Shown in pieces: positions 50,101 through 62,516 of a stretch of DNA of 64,000 nt. The position numbers and the translations under genes were made by a program. The notes under the pieces were generated by a model, which was not told the origin of the DNA, searched no databases, and saw only the letters and a list, made by a program, of their open reading frames with translations. Every line of letters begins with the position of its first letter. Position 1 is the first letter of the stretch. The stretch comes from Apus apus (lineage: Eukaryota; Chordata; Aves; Apodiformes; Apodidae), in NCBI RefSeq assembly GCF_020740795.1, contig NC_067285.1, forward strand, positions 72,826,342 through 72,890,341, in the 5' to 3' direction.

Positions 50101-51064
50101 GAAGAGCTACCAGAATAGAAGGTACTATCTAAATGTAAATTATGATTTATTAGAGGAGAAATGTCTTGCATGTAAATATTTTAATAGAGGGCTGGAAAGC
50201 TTTCCAGTTGAAATTATATAAAGATATTATGATAGATGGAGATTTTTGTGTTATTAGTTCAATTCCTGCCTATTTTACTTTAGTTAAACCTTGCTGCATC
50301 TGAGTTAGTGCATGAGACACTGTAGGGAGAGAGAGAGAGAGAGGGAGATGGGAAGCCTGTAGGAAGTGAAGAAGGACTATTGGCTGAAAGTCCATATGCT
50401 TGCTGCAGCACTACAATGCTGTACAGCTGGAGCACAGCTTGAGTGAAATGAATCTGTAGATGACTGGTGAGAGGAAGTAAGAGGGCTAGTTCTGACGTTG
50501 GAGATGTATATACATGTGTATATATATATATATATATCAGGCAAAAGAATTTGCTGATGATTCTGCACAGGGGCTTGTAATAGTAGGGGAGGACTGAGGG
50601 AGCTAGTGTCCTGCATGTCAGCAGCACCAGTTAAAGTGCCTTTGACAGCCAGATAAGTCCTGTTGAATAAAAAGCTTGGCATCACTCCATCTGAAGAAGT
50701 GCCACTCAGACCTCCTCAGCATGCTCTGATTGTACTGCATTGCCCCACAAACTTTTTTGAAGGACTTTGTAGTATCATTAATACTGTTTTGAAGGTTGGA
50801 ACGTCTTCTTGGTTGGCTTAGGTGCTGCATTTCCAAATAAATTCTGCCCTGGCTTCTCCCACCTTCTCCACAGAGAAACATCCTTAATGTAAAGCAGGCC
50901 TGGTCCTGAAGTAGAACCGTGTTCTATTTCAGCATTATGGTGCATACAGGCTGGAGTTACCTTTAGCAAGAAGAGGAGGCTCCTGCGTACTGCAGTTTTT
51001 TCCTTCCTTTTTGTCTCACTTCATTCCTCCATCTCCTTAAAGAACACTTTGGCAGCTGAGGGTA
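47181..51064. other. Intergenic sequence
   Basis: No gene recognised. It has T-rich simple stretches near 47366-47411, a GA run at 50327-50342 and a TA run at 50506-50537. An AT-rich stretch at 49.9-50.02 kb rich in ATTA/TAAT words is described in the findings. Confidence 0.5.
50506..50537. repeat. TA dinucleotide microsatellite
   Basis: An interrupted then pure TA run, preceded by GTATATACATG. Confidence 0.9.
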
Positions 51065-51191
51065 TTATTTGTCTTGTTTCTTCTCACCCTTCACAAAGGC
51101 TTTCTTCTGCTTAACATGCACATTTTTTGCTTCAGAGCCATTTTCCTCCATAGGCTCCCCGAGTTGGCCAGCCGCCAAACAGTAGGGTGAG
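51065..51191 (-). other. Possible terminal coding exon on the minus strand
   Basis: On the minus strand a good acceptor (GGCTTTTTCATGCAG) is followed by a short open frame that ends at TAA (51065-51067). The predicted C-terminus is hydrophilic and lysine-rich, with EPMEENGSEAKN and VHVKQKKAFVKGEKKQDK, which looks more like a natural protein tail than random translation. An ATG at 51212-51214 would give a 49-residue stand-alone frame instead. I do not recognise the protein and found no convincing upstream partner exon. Confidence 0.2.
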
Positions 51192-51319
51192 CTGCATGAA
51201 AAAGCCTTTATCATTGACAGGCTGTCTTACAATTTCTTGTATTCAAGATGCAGATGGATGTTATTAGAAAGGTTTTTACTTTGAATGTGCACGGCTTGTC
51301 CAAATACCCAAGATTAGTG

Positions 51320-51475
51320 CTCAATACTCATATAATGCTTCTCATCCTCAAAAGGGCTTTACAACCACCACCTCAGAATGCCCCTGCGAGATAGGTGCAC
51401 GTGTTTTGTTATATGCTTTATAACAAGGAGGGACACATGTTAGTGACTTGTTCAAAATATGTATCACACAGCAAA
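51320..51475 (+). repeat. Probable L2/MIR-like ancient repeat relic
   Basis: In order: GGGCTTTACAACCACCACCT, CCCCTGCGAGATAGGTGCAC, and AGTGACTTGTTCAAAATATG with CACACAGCAAA. These follow the shared tail pattern 'CCCCTGTGAGGTAGGT ... AGTGACTTGCCCAAGGTCACACAGC'. Strongly diverged; L2 and MIR cannot be separated. Confidence 0.6.
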
Positions 51476-54400
51476 CATTATAAAGGAAGGAAATCCTTAC
51501 ACTTTGCTAATGTTCTTCTGTGAAGCTTTCCTGTTTAAAAAAGCTACAAGATTTTACCGTGGAAGCATGTTTTTCCATGCAAAAAAAAAAAAAAAACTGA
51601 CAAAAAAAATTAAAATGTATCTCAAGTTGTAGTACTACTAGATAAATCTGCAGCATTTCTAAAATATATGAGGAAGTTAATTCAATTAATACAGCAGAAT
51701 GGGAGCCTAAGGAGACAAGTTTGATAGAAGATTTGGCAAACTTGCCTCAAACCATGCTTCAAAACAGAGGGAAACGATTTTAGGAGGAGTGATGAAAAAT
51801 GCCTGTCTTCTCAGTTGAAAGGGCAGTGCAGGATTATTTTTTCTTCTTTAACTGCATGACCATAATTAAAACAACCACAGTAACAGCACTAGTTGCAGTA
51901 TGAACTCCCTTCTCCTGAAAGTTCTTGTAATATTGTGTCTCATCTTAGTGAGGAGGCTGAAATAAGCTCTAGCTGTGAAAGGCATCTTTATAAAAATGTA
52001 TTCTCACTGAGTTTTTACTGACATGACTATGTTGGCATGCTTTACTTTGCGCAGACAAGCCAATAAAAACGTCAAGTGTCGACCAGCAGACATAATCTGG
52101 CTAGGGCCAAGATTAGCCTGTGAGATGTGTTTTCTAAACTAGGTTGGTAAGCCCTCAAAGGGTGTCTAATAATCAGCATTAAGGGTGTTTCTAACCTCAG
52201 AGAGCCTCAGGGCCTGCAGAGGTAGACAGAGGAAATTGGCTAGGAAAATATTAGCCACCCTAGTCCCATAAAGAACAGTTACTAAGTCTGTGAGATGGTG
52301 AGGCACGTTGCTTGAATAAACTAACAGGAAATGGCTGGTAGGAGACTATAAGCACAAGGATTTGCTTAGTAAAAATATGTCTACTTTATGCTTTCTGGGT
52401 AAATAGGCTGAGAATAGCCTGTCTAGTTCAAATTATAATGAGAGTAAAGCTAGATAGGTTAAAGCCAGTGTTTATTTTAATGCTGTTCCATCTTCCCTAT
52501 TTTGATGAAGCTCATTTTTTTTAATTCATGTTTGTGTTTAATTTAGTAAATAGTTGCATAGTTATGTCCACTGGAAAAAGGACCCTGCAGCATCTCAGGA
52601 AAGATGTTGAGAATTAGTTACTGAACACTCTGGTGCAGCTGAGGGGACTGTCTTCTGATGCTACATGTAGTAGGGTGAAGGAGTTGAAGGGAATAAACTA
52701 GTCGTGCTTTTTTAACTCCAAAAAGGGAACCTTACTTGTTTTCCAGAATAGTTATACGTTCATATCCTTATCTCCCTCTTGTTGCCCTGGAAAAGGTATA
52801 TGGCCCCAGAAATTACTCTGGAGAGGTTTTCCTGGTTTTCTGACCACTGTACCATGTTTCAGATGAATTCAGAGAAATGATGGGCAGATAAATTAATTAA
52901 AATTATTTAAAAAATAATTACATCTGGAACAAGTTATCACATTTTTATGGATTCCACATCCACTGCCTTTAATGTCAGCTACCCTTTTTCACTTTTTATC
53001 ATTTAAGTCGGTACCTCTGTGGCAATTAAGCATTTTCAGTTGCCTTCAAAAGAGTTGCAAATGCCTGCTAGACGTCAATACTGTACAATTTAACCTTAAG
53101 CAGCTGGGGCAAAGAGGTGCACTACCAGGGCTACGATGTACCTGCATGGTTTTGATGACAAAATGTGTCTGCTTATTGCAAAACCATGAGGTGTTTAAGT
53201 TAATATCTCAAAGCTATGTAATGTTTTGGGTATGTTCAGTACTTTTAGATCTCATTAAAACTTAAAAAAAACAAAGGTTTGCAAGCACTGCACTGGGTTC
53301 AGGCCACCTGCAGACCATTTATTTTTCAAATACCATCACATCTCCATCTACCTTCAAATCCCTTTCCTATTTCCCATAAGACTACCCTTGGAAATGTCAG
53401 GTTTGCAGCTCCCACAAAGCGAAGTGCAACTGGAGTCCCACATACATGATCTTTTAAGATCTATCCACAGTAGGAAAATACTTCCCCTAGTTTCAGTGTT
53501 GGTCTCCAAGTTCACATCAATGGAATATCCATACCAGTATTGCTGGTTTCTAAAAAAGATGTGATATTTTTGCTTGAAAGACCCCTCTTTGCACTTTGCA
53601 GATGTTCTGATGCGTGTTTTTGATAAATTGTATTTACATTGCCTAGAAGTATCCATCTATTATTTGGCTCAGAGATTTACATAGCAGGATCCATCCTAAA
53701 AGTGTAAGTGATGAGTGTGGGTTAAGAATTTCAGGTACTTCAAATAAAAGTTCAGAAAGTCTATTTGAATATAACAAAATAACCATGCAAACACTTCACT
53801 TCTGGAGCACTAGGACGGAAGTAAATTAAAAATGAAATTTTCTCTTGCACTTCAGCTCCTCTTCTCCATGACAAGAGGAATCTAACTTCATACCTAAACA
53901 CAATAGTAATGTGAAGGTTTGAGGCAAAATTGTTAGCTATTCATATCAATGGAATGAAGTTATACAGCTCGCTTCTGCCTGAGTGAGGAATAATTTAAAA
54001 AGATTGTGCATTGCCAACAAGACAGAGATGCCACCATTGGGCAAACAGAGTCAAGATTATTTTGTTGTCATGCATTCCTTGACTGAGCTGAGCATAAGTT
54101 AGAGAGGTTTCTCTTTGTGGGGGTTTAATACAGTGCGTGGTTTTCTAGCTAGAGTCCAAAAGGGGCATATCCAGCTTCTGTCATACCACTGTGGGAACTC
54201 CCTACAACCTCTGTGGGGATCAGAGCCAAGGAGCAGGTCCTTGGCTGTTTTAAACTAGCAGAATTTTGTTGATCTCATTGAAATGCATGGACTTTAACCA
54301 AATGAGGACCTGGGCTGTAATACAAAGATACAGTAAAGCAGAAGAAATTATCCACCCTAGCCAGCTCTTCTCCCACTGAAGAATCTACTTCCTCACGTGG

Positions 54401-57400
54401 ATGCTAATTGCTCATGAACAAGAGCATGTGGATGCCAATCCCCACCCTCCAGCTTATTTGCAGGAGAATACTTCTGAAGTATTTCAAGACTTCCTTATCC
54501 CAAGGACTAAATACATTGAGCTGTCTGCATTCCAGCTAGCTCAACCTGAAGGAAGAGAAATAGAAGTTAAATACGGATTGGAGGAGTGTGTTTTACTGTG
54601 TCAGTCTACAGCACTCTTGTTATGCCAGCCAGATGCCACCATATGTCAGCAGCCTTTTAAGTTGCTAATAACACGAAAAAAGGGAAAAGTCCTAACAAAG
54701 TACATCCCTGAGACAAAATTTAAGAGTTCATGTGTTTTTCAGAAATGCATGTCTTCCAAAGAGTCACTTGATTTCCCACAAAACACTAATCTCAGCTACC
54801 TCTTTCTCCACAATTGCTTCCCACATTGCAGTTTCTCTTCCTGGCCTAGAAAACAAATTTACAAGATGGACTTGGTCAGCTACAGATTTTCATTGGCAAC
54901 TTCTCCATGCTAGTTGCTCTGCTAAGCATAGCAACAATGGTAGAGGCAATGGTTTTTTGTTTGTTTGTTTGTTTTAATTATGATTATTACATAAAAAATT
55001 TGTTCTGGAAATCAAAAGTGAATCAGGCAGCAGGTTCCCCCGTTTTTCCAGCAGTGATACAATAAGGGAATGGTGGATGCTTTCAGCACAAATCAGTTAT
55101 TACAGGAGCAGGAAGTAGTTTATCACAGCTAGCTGCTACATATTTAAAGAGTACGAAGAGTATCTGCTTTATAAATGTAACAAATAGGAGAATTAACTAA
55201 AAAAACTAAGGGAAACTGATAATTTATTGTTGTCTGTCTGAAATATAGATCCAGACAACACAAAGCATGGACTATGTAAACTTCTACTGTATAGCTAATC
55301 ACTGCCTACCCATGCAGTTTTTCTTATTTTTGTCAGTTCCTTCATGTCACTGTTTTTATATTAGTGAAGAATTTCTTGCTCCAACTTAATTCAATGCTTG
55401 TATTTATCATTGTGTATTTGTACAGAGGCAGTTGGATCCCTTTGTATTAAGTTCCCTACACAGAAAGCAATACAAAGTATTCATTTTCACTGCTGACATT
55501 ACTGGTAATCATAAAGCCTGGGGGCAAAAAAGCCCCAACAACTTGGTCATAACAATGTTTTCAACATAAACTATTTATTTTTTTATATGATCTGTCTAAT
55601 AAGGGTATTAATTCCCTGATATTATTAGATCACCTTGGTAGCTTACCTCAGTGTGGATCTATCAGCAATATGCTATCTTGGGATAAGATAAAACTAAATT
55701 TTAATGCCATTTTATTCCAGGTACGAGATGGTTTCTTCCTGGAAAAATAAATGGAACATAAATTGATGGCACGTGGTATCACTGATTTGTAAGTAACAAA
55801 AATATTAACTTTTCTAGCATTTACTGAACTTCCAGTTGATTCTTTCTGTTTAAATTGGTACTTAGTACTTGTCACATTGTGATATAGGTGTGAATGTGCT
55901 TTGCCAGGATAGGCACAGCACAGAAACATTCACTTAGGTTCACACCCACACATCCCCATATGCTTTGAACAGAGCTTCATGGTGACTGAAGGATGGAGAA
56001 AGCTGAACCACACAGACATTATACACAATAACTATTAATTTAAAAGAAAGGGAATAATTTATAAAGGTTGTTGGGAAGCAATGTAAATGCAAATGCCCTT
56101 CTAATAAGAGCCAATAGTATCCTGTTGGAGCATACTTGTGATGCAGTATAGAGTGTTAAAGTGAGCACGGAGGAGTGTGGACAATTTCCGTGGAAGATGG
56201 TGACAAGAGCAGAGAAGGGAAAGCCGACGGGAATGCGGTACTCAGGGACTCATTCCAAGGAATAGTTCCAGCATGGGCTGACATAGCAGTGCAGTAAGCA
56301 ATGCTTGGTGGCTAAGCAAGGATAGGCAATATCTGGAATAATTAATCAATAATTCATTATGGAAAAGTGCTACCAGCTGTAAACTTAATTTGTAGAATAA
56401 TGCTCCATGGCAATGCCAAAAGTTTTAAGTATATCCATATTTTATGAAACAGCTAGTACAGTCTGAAGCCAAACACTTCAATCATATGTAATAAAGCTGA
56501 GGCTTTTAAAAAGACGTTTCTTATGGTAGGCAGGGAAAATTAGGCAATCAGTATAGAATTCTAATACTGAAGATATCACATTTGGAGTGAAAGGTCTTAA
56601 CAATGTTAACAACACATTTTTCTCTTATAAATATTTCACATTTTTGTGCAGGAATAAAATTCATACCTCCAATGTGTTTCATTTTCCTTGTAAAGCTCTA
56701 CATATTTTATTAATCATTCTGCATGATTTATTAGATAACTTCATCATCTTCTAGTGTTTTATGAAAAACAGTACTGTTGGATATTAATGATCATCTGGAT
56801 ATCTACCATTAATAAGTATGAGTTAAATTCTTTTAAAGACTTGACCAGCTTTACATAAAGAGTAATCCTGTCTAGATTGACTTTCAGACAGTTTTCCCTT
56901 TTTATACTTCAGCACAGTCACATAAAGTTTGGGGTGTAGAAACTTCAAAAGATTATTTTAAACAACTCAATTACAGTTACTTTAGCAAGAGTTTGTATTT
57001 TCTTTTAGGTAATATATTGGTTTAAAAACAAAACACCAAAATGTAAGTTTAGGCTTTAATTTTTTCCAGTAATGAAAACTTCAAAGGCAGTGGATAAGAA
57101 TGAAATATTTTTTCCTGATCTGGGATGCTGTTTACTCAAATACAGTATTAGAAATCCATGCAACTCCGAATATATAGTTCACAATGCTGTGTTAAAATTT
57201 ACTTTCAACAGTTGAAATAGCTCATATATATATATATATAAATATATAAAATCTATCACATATGTGAGTGTGCATCTATATATCTAATCTATATATTTGT
57301 ATCTATATCTATCTGTATCTCCTGCCTGTATTACATTGTGAATGACTATTTGGAAGGAGTAAAGTGCATTTTTTAACCTATCATTCAGACAGTGTCATCT

Positions 57401-60400
57401 ATCTGAAAGAACCGCATTTTTAGTCTGTCTGATAACTTTGCCACTGTGTGGTGGGTGCAATTCATGAACCACAACAGGGCACCTCTTCTTGCTGGCAGCC
57501 TGCTCCGGATGCACCAGCACCCAAGCACCGACTGCCTGCTGGGTGCTTTGCACCATCCCACTGAAACAACCACTTTTGCTACATGTCCTGATAAGGACAA
57601 AAGATGCTGTTTGACTGTTTCTGTGTCTGTGGATAATTTTCTGTTTAAAAAAACCTCAAAATGCTGCTAGTGTTATAATTAACAGGACTTTGCACTGCTT
57701 TCCTTATGTCTCAGAATACTTCACCTGAGAAGCAGAGTCAATACTTTTGTGCCTCTCCACAGAAGGAGGAGCTGGTGCAGATAGTATCGAAGCAAGGTCC
57801 TGAACAGCGCTTTCCCAGTGGAGGTACAAGGACAGGAGACTCACAATCATCTCCCATCACTTCCAATCCTGCGAGATAAGGGGCACAGGTGTATCATGGT
57901 CACAAGCTGGAATGCAAGTTGTGTAGATGCACCTAAGTTTACTTCAGAAATACAGGCTTGACCTTCAAGAGTTCCCGTTGATTTGTTCAGTGTTCCTGCA
58001 GCACAGGGGCCCACCATCCATTGCTATACCTTCAAGGTGCTGCTGCAATAGGGATTTCAGCCACCCTTCCTTTTATCTGGCCACCCCTATCAGTGCAGCT
58101 AAGGGAAATGCTGTGTGGGCTGTGAATTCCTCTCCAAAGACCATGTAAATAGCTGAAGTCAGTTCACTCTGGTCCCTGGGCTGCAGCTGATAGCATTAAA
58201 CTAACTAGTCAAAGACAGTTTGCATACATTTGTGGCTGCAGCAGAAGTTGAATGATAAATTCCCAAATGTAGCTATGCAAATAGCAGCAAATTTTGAATT
58301 AACACATGAAATGCATTATAGTAGTCACTTTTTTTTTTTTCCTTTTAAGAAAAAGACAATTTATTTTTTTTTTTTTTTTTATGCCACGGGCCACGATCTT
58401 TTTTGTAGCCTTGTGAATTTTGTGCTGCCTTACAAGTACAAAAGGACCATAAACTGGTGGTAAACATTCAATAATTACTTTATCAAGGACTATGTTAACT
58501 CACTGATATCTTTCTATCCTGCCTTTCTATCCCTGTTCAGGGATACAGGGTGGTGGTTACATACTGTGCCTGTACGCTAGTGATCTCAAGTTGACAGGCA
58601 CATAACTAGAGGATGCTGTGTAAAAAACCCCAACAAACAAAAACCCCTCAAATAAACAAACAAATGCACATGCCCTTCATCATGTTTAAAAGATGTTAAA
58701 AACTGTAGTTGCAAAAGATAATTTCTTCTATGTGTGAATCTCAAAAGGTGAGAGACAGCATTCTTGGAAAAACATTGCCATCCCAAAAGACAGAGAGCAT
58801 AGAGGTTAAGATTTTTCAAATGAGGTAATTTCCCCTTGGTAATGGCCTTCCTTGTACCTGAAATCACTCATCTGTGACTTAAAATCCAGTTAAATTGGCT
58901 TCTGCCCAGCCCAATGGGGATGGCTACTATTCTCAAGGTCGTCTATGGAGTTGTTCACCAGGCCAGTACCTCCATTTGCCTTTACTGTCTACCTCCACAA
59001 ATATGAAAATAACTTTTTATAGTTGCCGAGAAGGTGCCAGGAAAGATCTGGGAAGCAGACAGGCAGTTCTGAAGGCTGGAGCTTGGCTGCATGAGGCTGC
59101 TTCAGCTGCCATGCTGTCTCCAGAAGACAGATGAAAATGAGTGTTTATGCAAAGAAAGAGGATAAAAGGAGATCCATGGGTTCATATCCATACTGGCTGT
59201 ATATAATTTACTGAACTCCCTGAAGAAGCGATGTTCTGTTTCCCTACCAGGACAGACTGGCCTCTCCTGAACAAACCAAATGTTTAACTGTGGGTGACTG
59301 ATAACCAGTGTAATGAATCAAAAGCCATGTGGCTAAGTCAAGTGCAAGCCTTTGAAAGTGAGAGTATCTTTCTAAAAATGAGCGTTAGCAAATTAACAGA
59401 GAGCTCACAGAAATGCTGAATGTTTCCTTGGCATTTTAGTAACTATTTGACCTGACCATTTCAGTGTATAACTTGAAAGAAACAGAGATATTCAGGAAGG
59501 TAGAAACTCTGTATTTCTAAGACAAATGCTTTTCTAGGATACTTAAACATAGTGCTTAGTTATAGCTATCCAAAAGGATGTTATGCTGAGCAGTCATATT
59601 TTGACTTGCAGCCTTTTCATATTGCTAAAATACCAATACTGTATGTACTGCATGTAATGTACATTATTAACTCTTGGTTTCCTAGTGTAATACGGGATAG
59701 GAAACCTATGTAATGTAATAACATGACCAGCACAAACAACACTCCATGCCAAAAAAAACAAATCCATTGTAAATCAGGCTGGATAATGTAAACTGAGGAA
59801 TAAGCGAAAAGCAAATGCAAAATGAAAGGCAGGTCCTGTTATGTGTGTGTATTCTAAAACATACTGATTTACTTTTGAAATTAGAAAACAGGAAAGACAG
59901 TGAGACTAAGAGAATGTGAAAACTGCAAAAACGTTTGAGGCTATAAATTATATTTATTGAATATTTGCATGAAAAATAGGTGTTTCCAGTGATAATTGGA
60001 TGTGTTCTCTAATAACGCTTGTTCTTACTCTGTATCTTGATGATTATTTGCTGTTGTTTTCCTATGCAGCTGTAAGGACTATTCTAATTTAAGTGAGGAA
60101 AAAAAACAGCATAAAGGACAGACTTCTATCCACCACAGAGAATAAACAATCAGAAGTGTCTGCGTATTCAAAGATGTTGCTTACAGTCACTAAAAAGGTG
60201 TTAATGCAACACATCCTTACATATTATTAATAAAGCTTTGAATGTATTTGTACCTAATTCTCTAGCTTTCATTCATTCCTATCTCTAACAATTCATGTGG
60301 CATATTGGTAGGCCTTTGACATATGTCTATAACCATTGAGATTTGTTACACTGATCAGAGTACAACAGAGACCCCAAATCCCATTGTCTGAAGTAAAAAA

Positions 60401-61890
60401 AATATTGCTGTGAATTGCAGGTATTGTGTTACCAGATAACACGGCAAGAGATGAATCAGAGTGAAACACTTCACTTGGTGCTGTTACAGCTAATAGGTCT
60501 GAAATGAAAGATAATTGCATATGAAAATAGAGTGGGTAGTGCTGTTTTGATATAGAGATATGAAGATGTCAGGCAAGCTAGTCTGTAGCAGGAGGGAATG
60601 GGTGCCCTGAAGTGATTGAGGAGCTGAGCCCAGGAGAGCATTCCTTACATTCCTGCGGCACTCTCCCTATACATATGCCCCACAAAAACAGGGAATCTCA
60701 GCACTCCGGGTTGGTAAGCTGAGATTCAGAAAAGCTGGCACTTTGCTGTAGCTGCAGGCTTGAGTAATTTGAATTGAGTAATTATACTCTCTGAATGACA
60801 AATGTGAGGCATATTTGAAACTGTTCATTTTTAGGGCAAAGGACATTACATTTTCAATCTGTTAAAATAATAATAAATAATACAAATAATAACCTCCTCC
60901 CCCAAGACTACTAACAAGCACCAACACAAAAGAAAGTATAGTCAGGATGTGAAGCCCTCCTTGGTCTTTTTCCATGGTCTGCCCAGAATTATCAGTATTA
61001 GATGCAAAAATATTTTGCTGACACATATGGGCAGGATTAGCCCAAAGAGTTATCTTTGTTAATGAGCCATATGTAAAAATTTAGTGGGTTTAGTAGGTTG
61101 TTGTCGAAGACATAGGATGTTTGAGAGCTGTGTATACCTAAAAGGGTAAGATTTTGTCTTCTGAGACTGGCAGTGTATGTTGTGTATGAAAAACAACAAA
61201 AAAGTTATACCTGCACATTTTTGCAAATAAAAAATACAAATACAAATTATACTACTTTACTTGTGATTAAAATGTGTAAACCAACCCCTGCTAGTGACTG
61301 GAAATCGAACAGATTTCTTAGTGTTGACATTATTTACATTGCGTGATCCCTATCAGCAACGGGTACACATCGCTTGTAAAAGCAAATACATTAATAGTAT
61401 TACACTGCTGTTAATGACACATTAATAATATGGCCATGATTTGTATTTGTCAAGCTGCTGTTGAGACGTGCTCGTTGTCGTAGTAAACAAAGAAGATCAG
61501 CCATGTTGCAAGACTTTTATTCTTTAAAATCTCAAGTTGACGTGAGAAGATGAACCTGCTAGAGAACCCCCAGAAAAGTGTTAAATTAAAGATTTCACAC
61601 TCTTCCCTTCCTCGTTTATACCCCACGTAGCAATGACAGAGGGGACTGCCAGCTGACACGGATTACTCTGGAGAAGTGTGACAACAGGTGGCCTCCCCAA
61701 AGCAGGGAGCTCCTGGATCCAGCAAATCAAGTCCTTTTTCGTGTGTGTTTTTATTTTAATGTACAGCTTGCTCAACACCAATCTCCATAGGATGCATCAC
61801 CAAGCTGTGACGCTGCCCGTCCCTCGGGACGCTGGCGGCAGCCGGTCAAATCTTCTTTTTTTGAGGGTTAAAAACGACACGGATGGCTTC
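51476..61890. other. Intergenic sequence upstream of RAPGEF2
   Basis: No gene recognised. It contains an AT-rich microsatellite cluster at 57223-57320 and poly(T) runs at 58329-58340 and 58364-58380. A 170-codon + strand frame at 54401-54913 has no recognisable domain. The last kilobases may hold distal RAPGEF2 regulatory DNA. Confidence 0.5.
57223..57320. repeat. TA and ATCT microsatellite cluster
   Basis: A pure TA run (57225-57240) followed by degenerate ATATCT/ATCTAT units. Confidence 0.85.
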
Positions 61891-62101
61891 TCGGGGCGGT
61901 TGAGGGGGACGATGCCAAGGAAGTGATGCCGGGGGCCGCGGTCGCCGGTGTCCCCCGCCGGCCGCGGCGCCCAGCGACCCGCCCCCCCCGCCCCGCTCCC
62001 CTTCGCCGTCCCGCCCCGACCCGCCCCCCGCCGCTCCGCCTCCCCGGGCCAGCAACTTCCCCGTCGCTGGGGCGGGCGCGTATCCCCCCATCATCCCGGA
62101 T

Positions 62102-62134
62102 GGGAGGAGGAGGAGGAGGAGGAGGAAGAGGGGA
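62102..62134 (+). repeat. GGA trinucleotide repeat in the RAPGEF2 CpG island
   Basis: GGGAGGAGG followed by further GGA units and a GAAGAGGGGAG tail. Such runs can form two-layer G-quadruplexes in DNA or RNA. Whether it is in the 5' UTR depends on the unknown start site. Confidence 0.85.
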
Positions 62135-62447
62135 GAAGCAGCAGCGGCGGTGCCTGGGGGGATGCGGCGGAGCGGGCCGGCGGGAGGCGTAGAGCCGGTT
62201 CGAGAGGGATCGCCGAGCCCTTGTCGCCGCCGCTACCGGCGGGGCTCGGCTGCGGCCGCCGCCTCCTGCTCCGGGCGGCGGCGCTGCTGAGCCCGCGGTG
62301 CCTCCGCGCCGCGCCGCCTCCCAGCTCCTCGCCCAGCGGAGGCTCCCGCCGCGCAGCCCGCAGCGCCAGGCCGCGGCCGGCCCTCGCCCATCCCGTCCCC
62401 GGCCGGCGGCGGAGCCCGGGCAGGCGGCGGGAGGCAGGAGGGACGCG

Positions 62448-62516
62448 ATGGCGTCCTACGTGGATAACAGCTTCCGCCAGGCGGTGATGAAGAACCCGGC
62501 GGAGAGGAGCCCCCAG
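62448..62516 (+). CDS. RAPGEF2: RAPGEF2 first coding exon (Rap guanine nucleotide exchange factor 2, N-terminal 23 residues)
   Basis: Seen: ATG in a strong context (G at -3 and +4) opens MASYVDNSFRQ, then AVMKNPAERSPQ, and stops at donor CAG/GTAGGC; 69 bases, phase 0. Known: RAPGEF2 begins MASYVDNSFRQAVMKNPAER, while its paralog RAPGEF6 begins MNSPVDPGARQ, so the assignment is specific. The full protein has cyclic-nucleotide-binding-like, REM, PDZ, Ras-association and CDC25-type GEF domains and activates Rap1/Rap2 at membranes and junctions. All of these lie beyond this window. The frame stays open upstream to an in-frame TAG at 62190-62192 but has no other ATG there, which supports this start. 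Confidence 0.97.

Noticed and set aside
50618..50969. Two overlapping minus-strand frames (63 and 87 codons)
   Set aside because: No recognised protein and no convincing donor at the frame switch. They lie in what would be the 3' flank of the 51 kb exon candidate.
54401..54913. 170-codon + strand frame, the longest outside repeats and the CpG island
   Set aside because: No recognisable domain, no splice or promoter context, and about the length expected once by chance in an AT-rich region this size.
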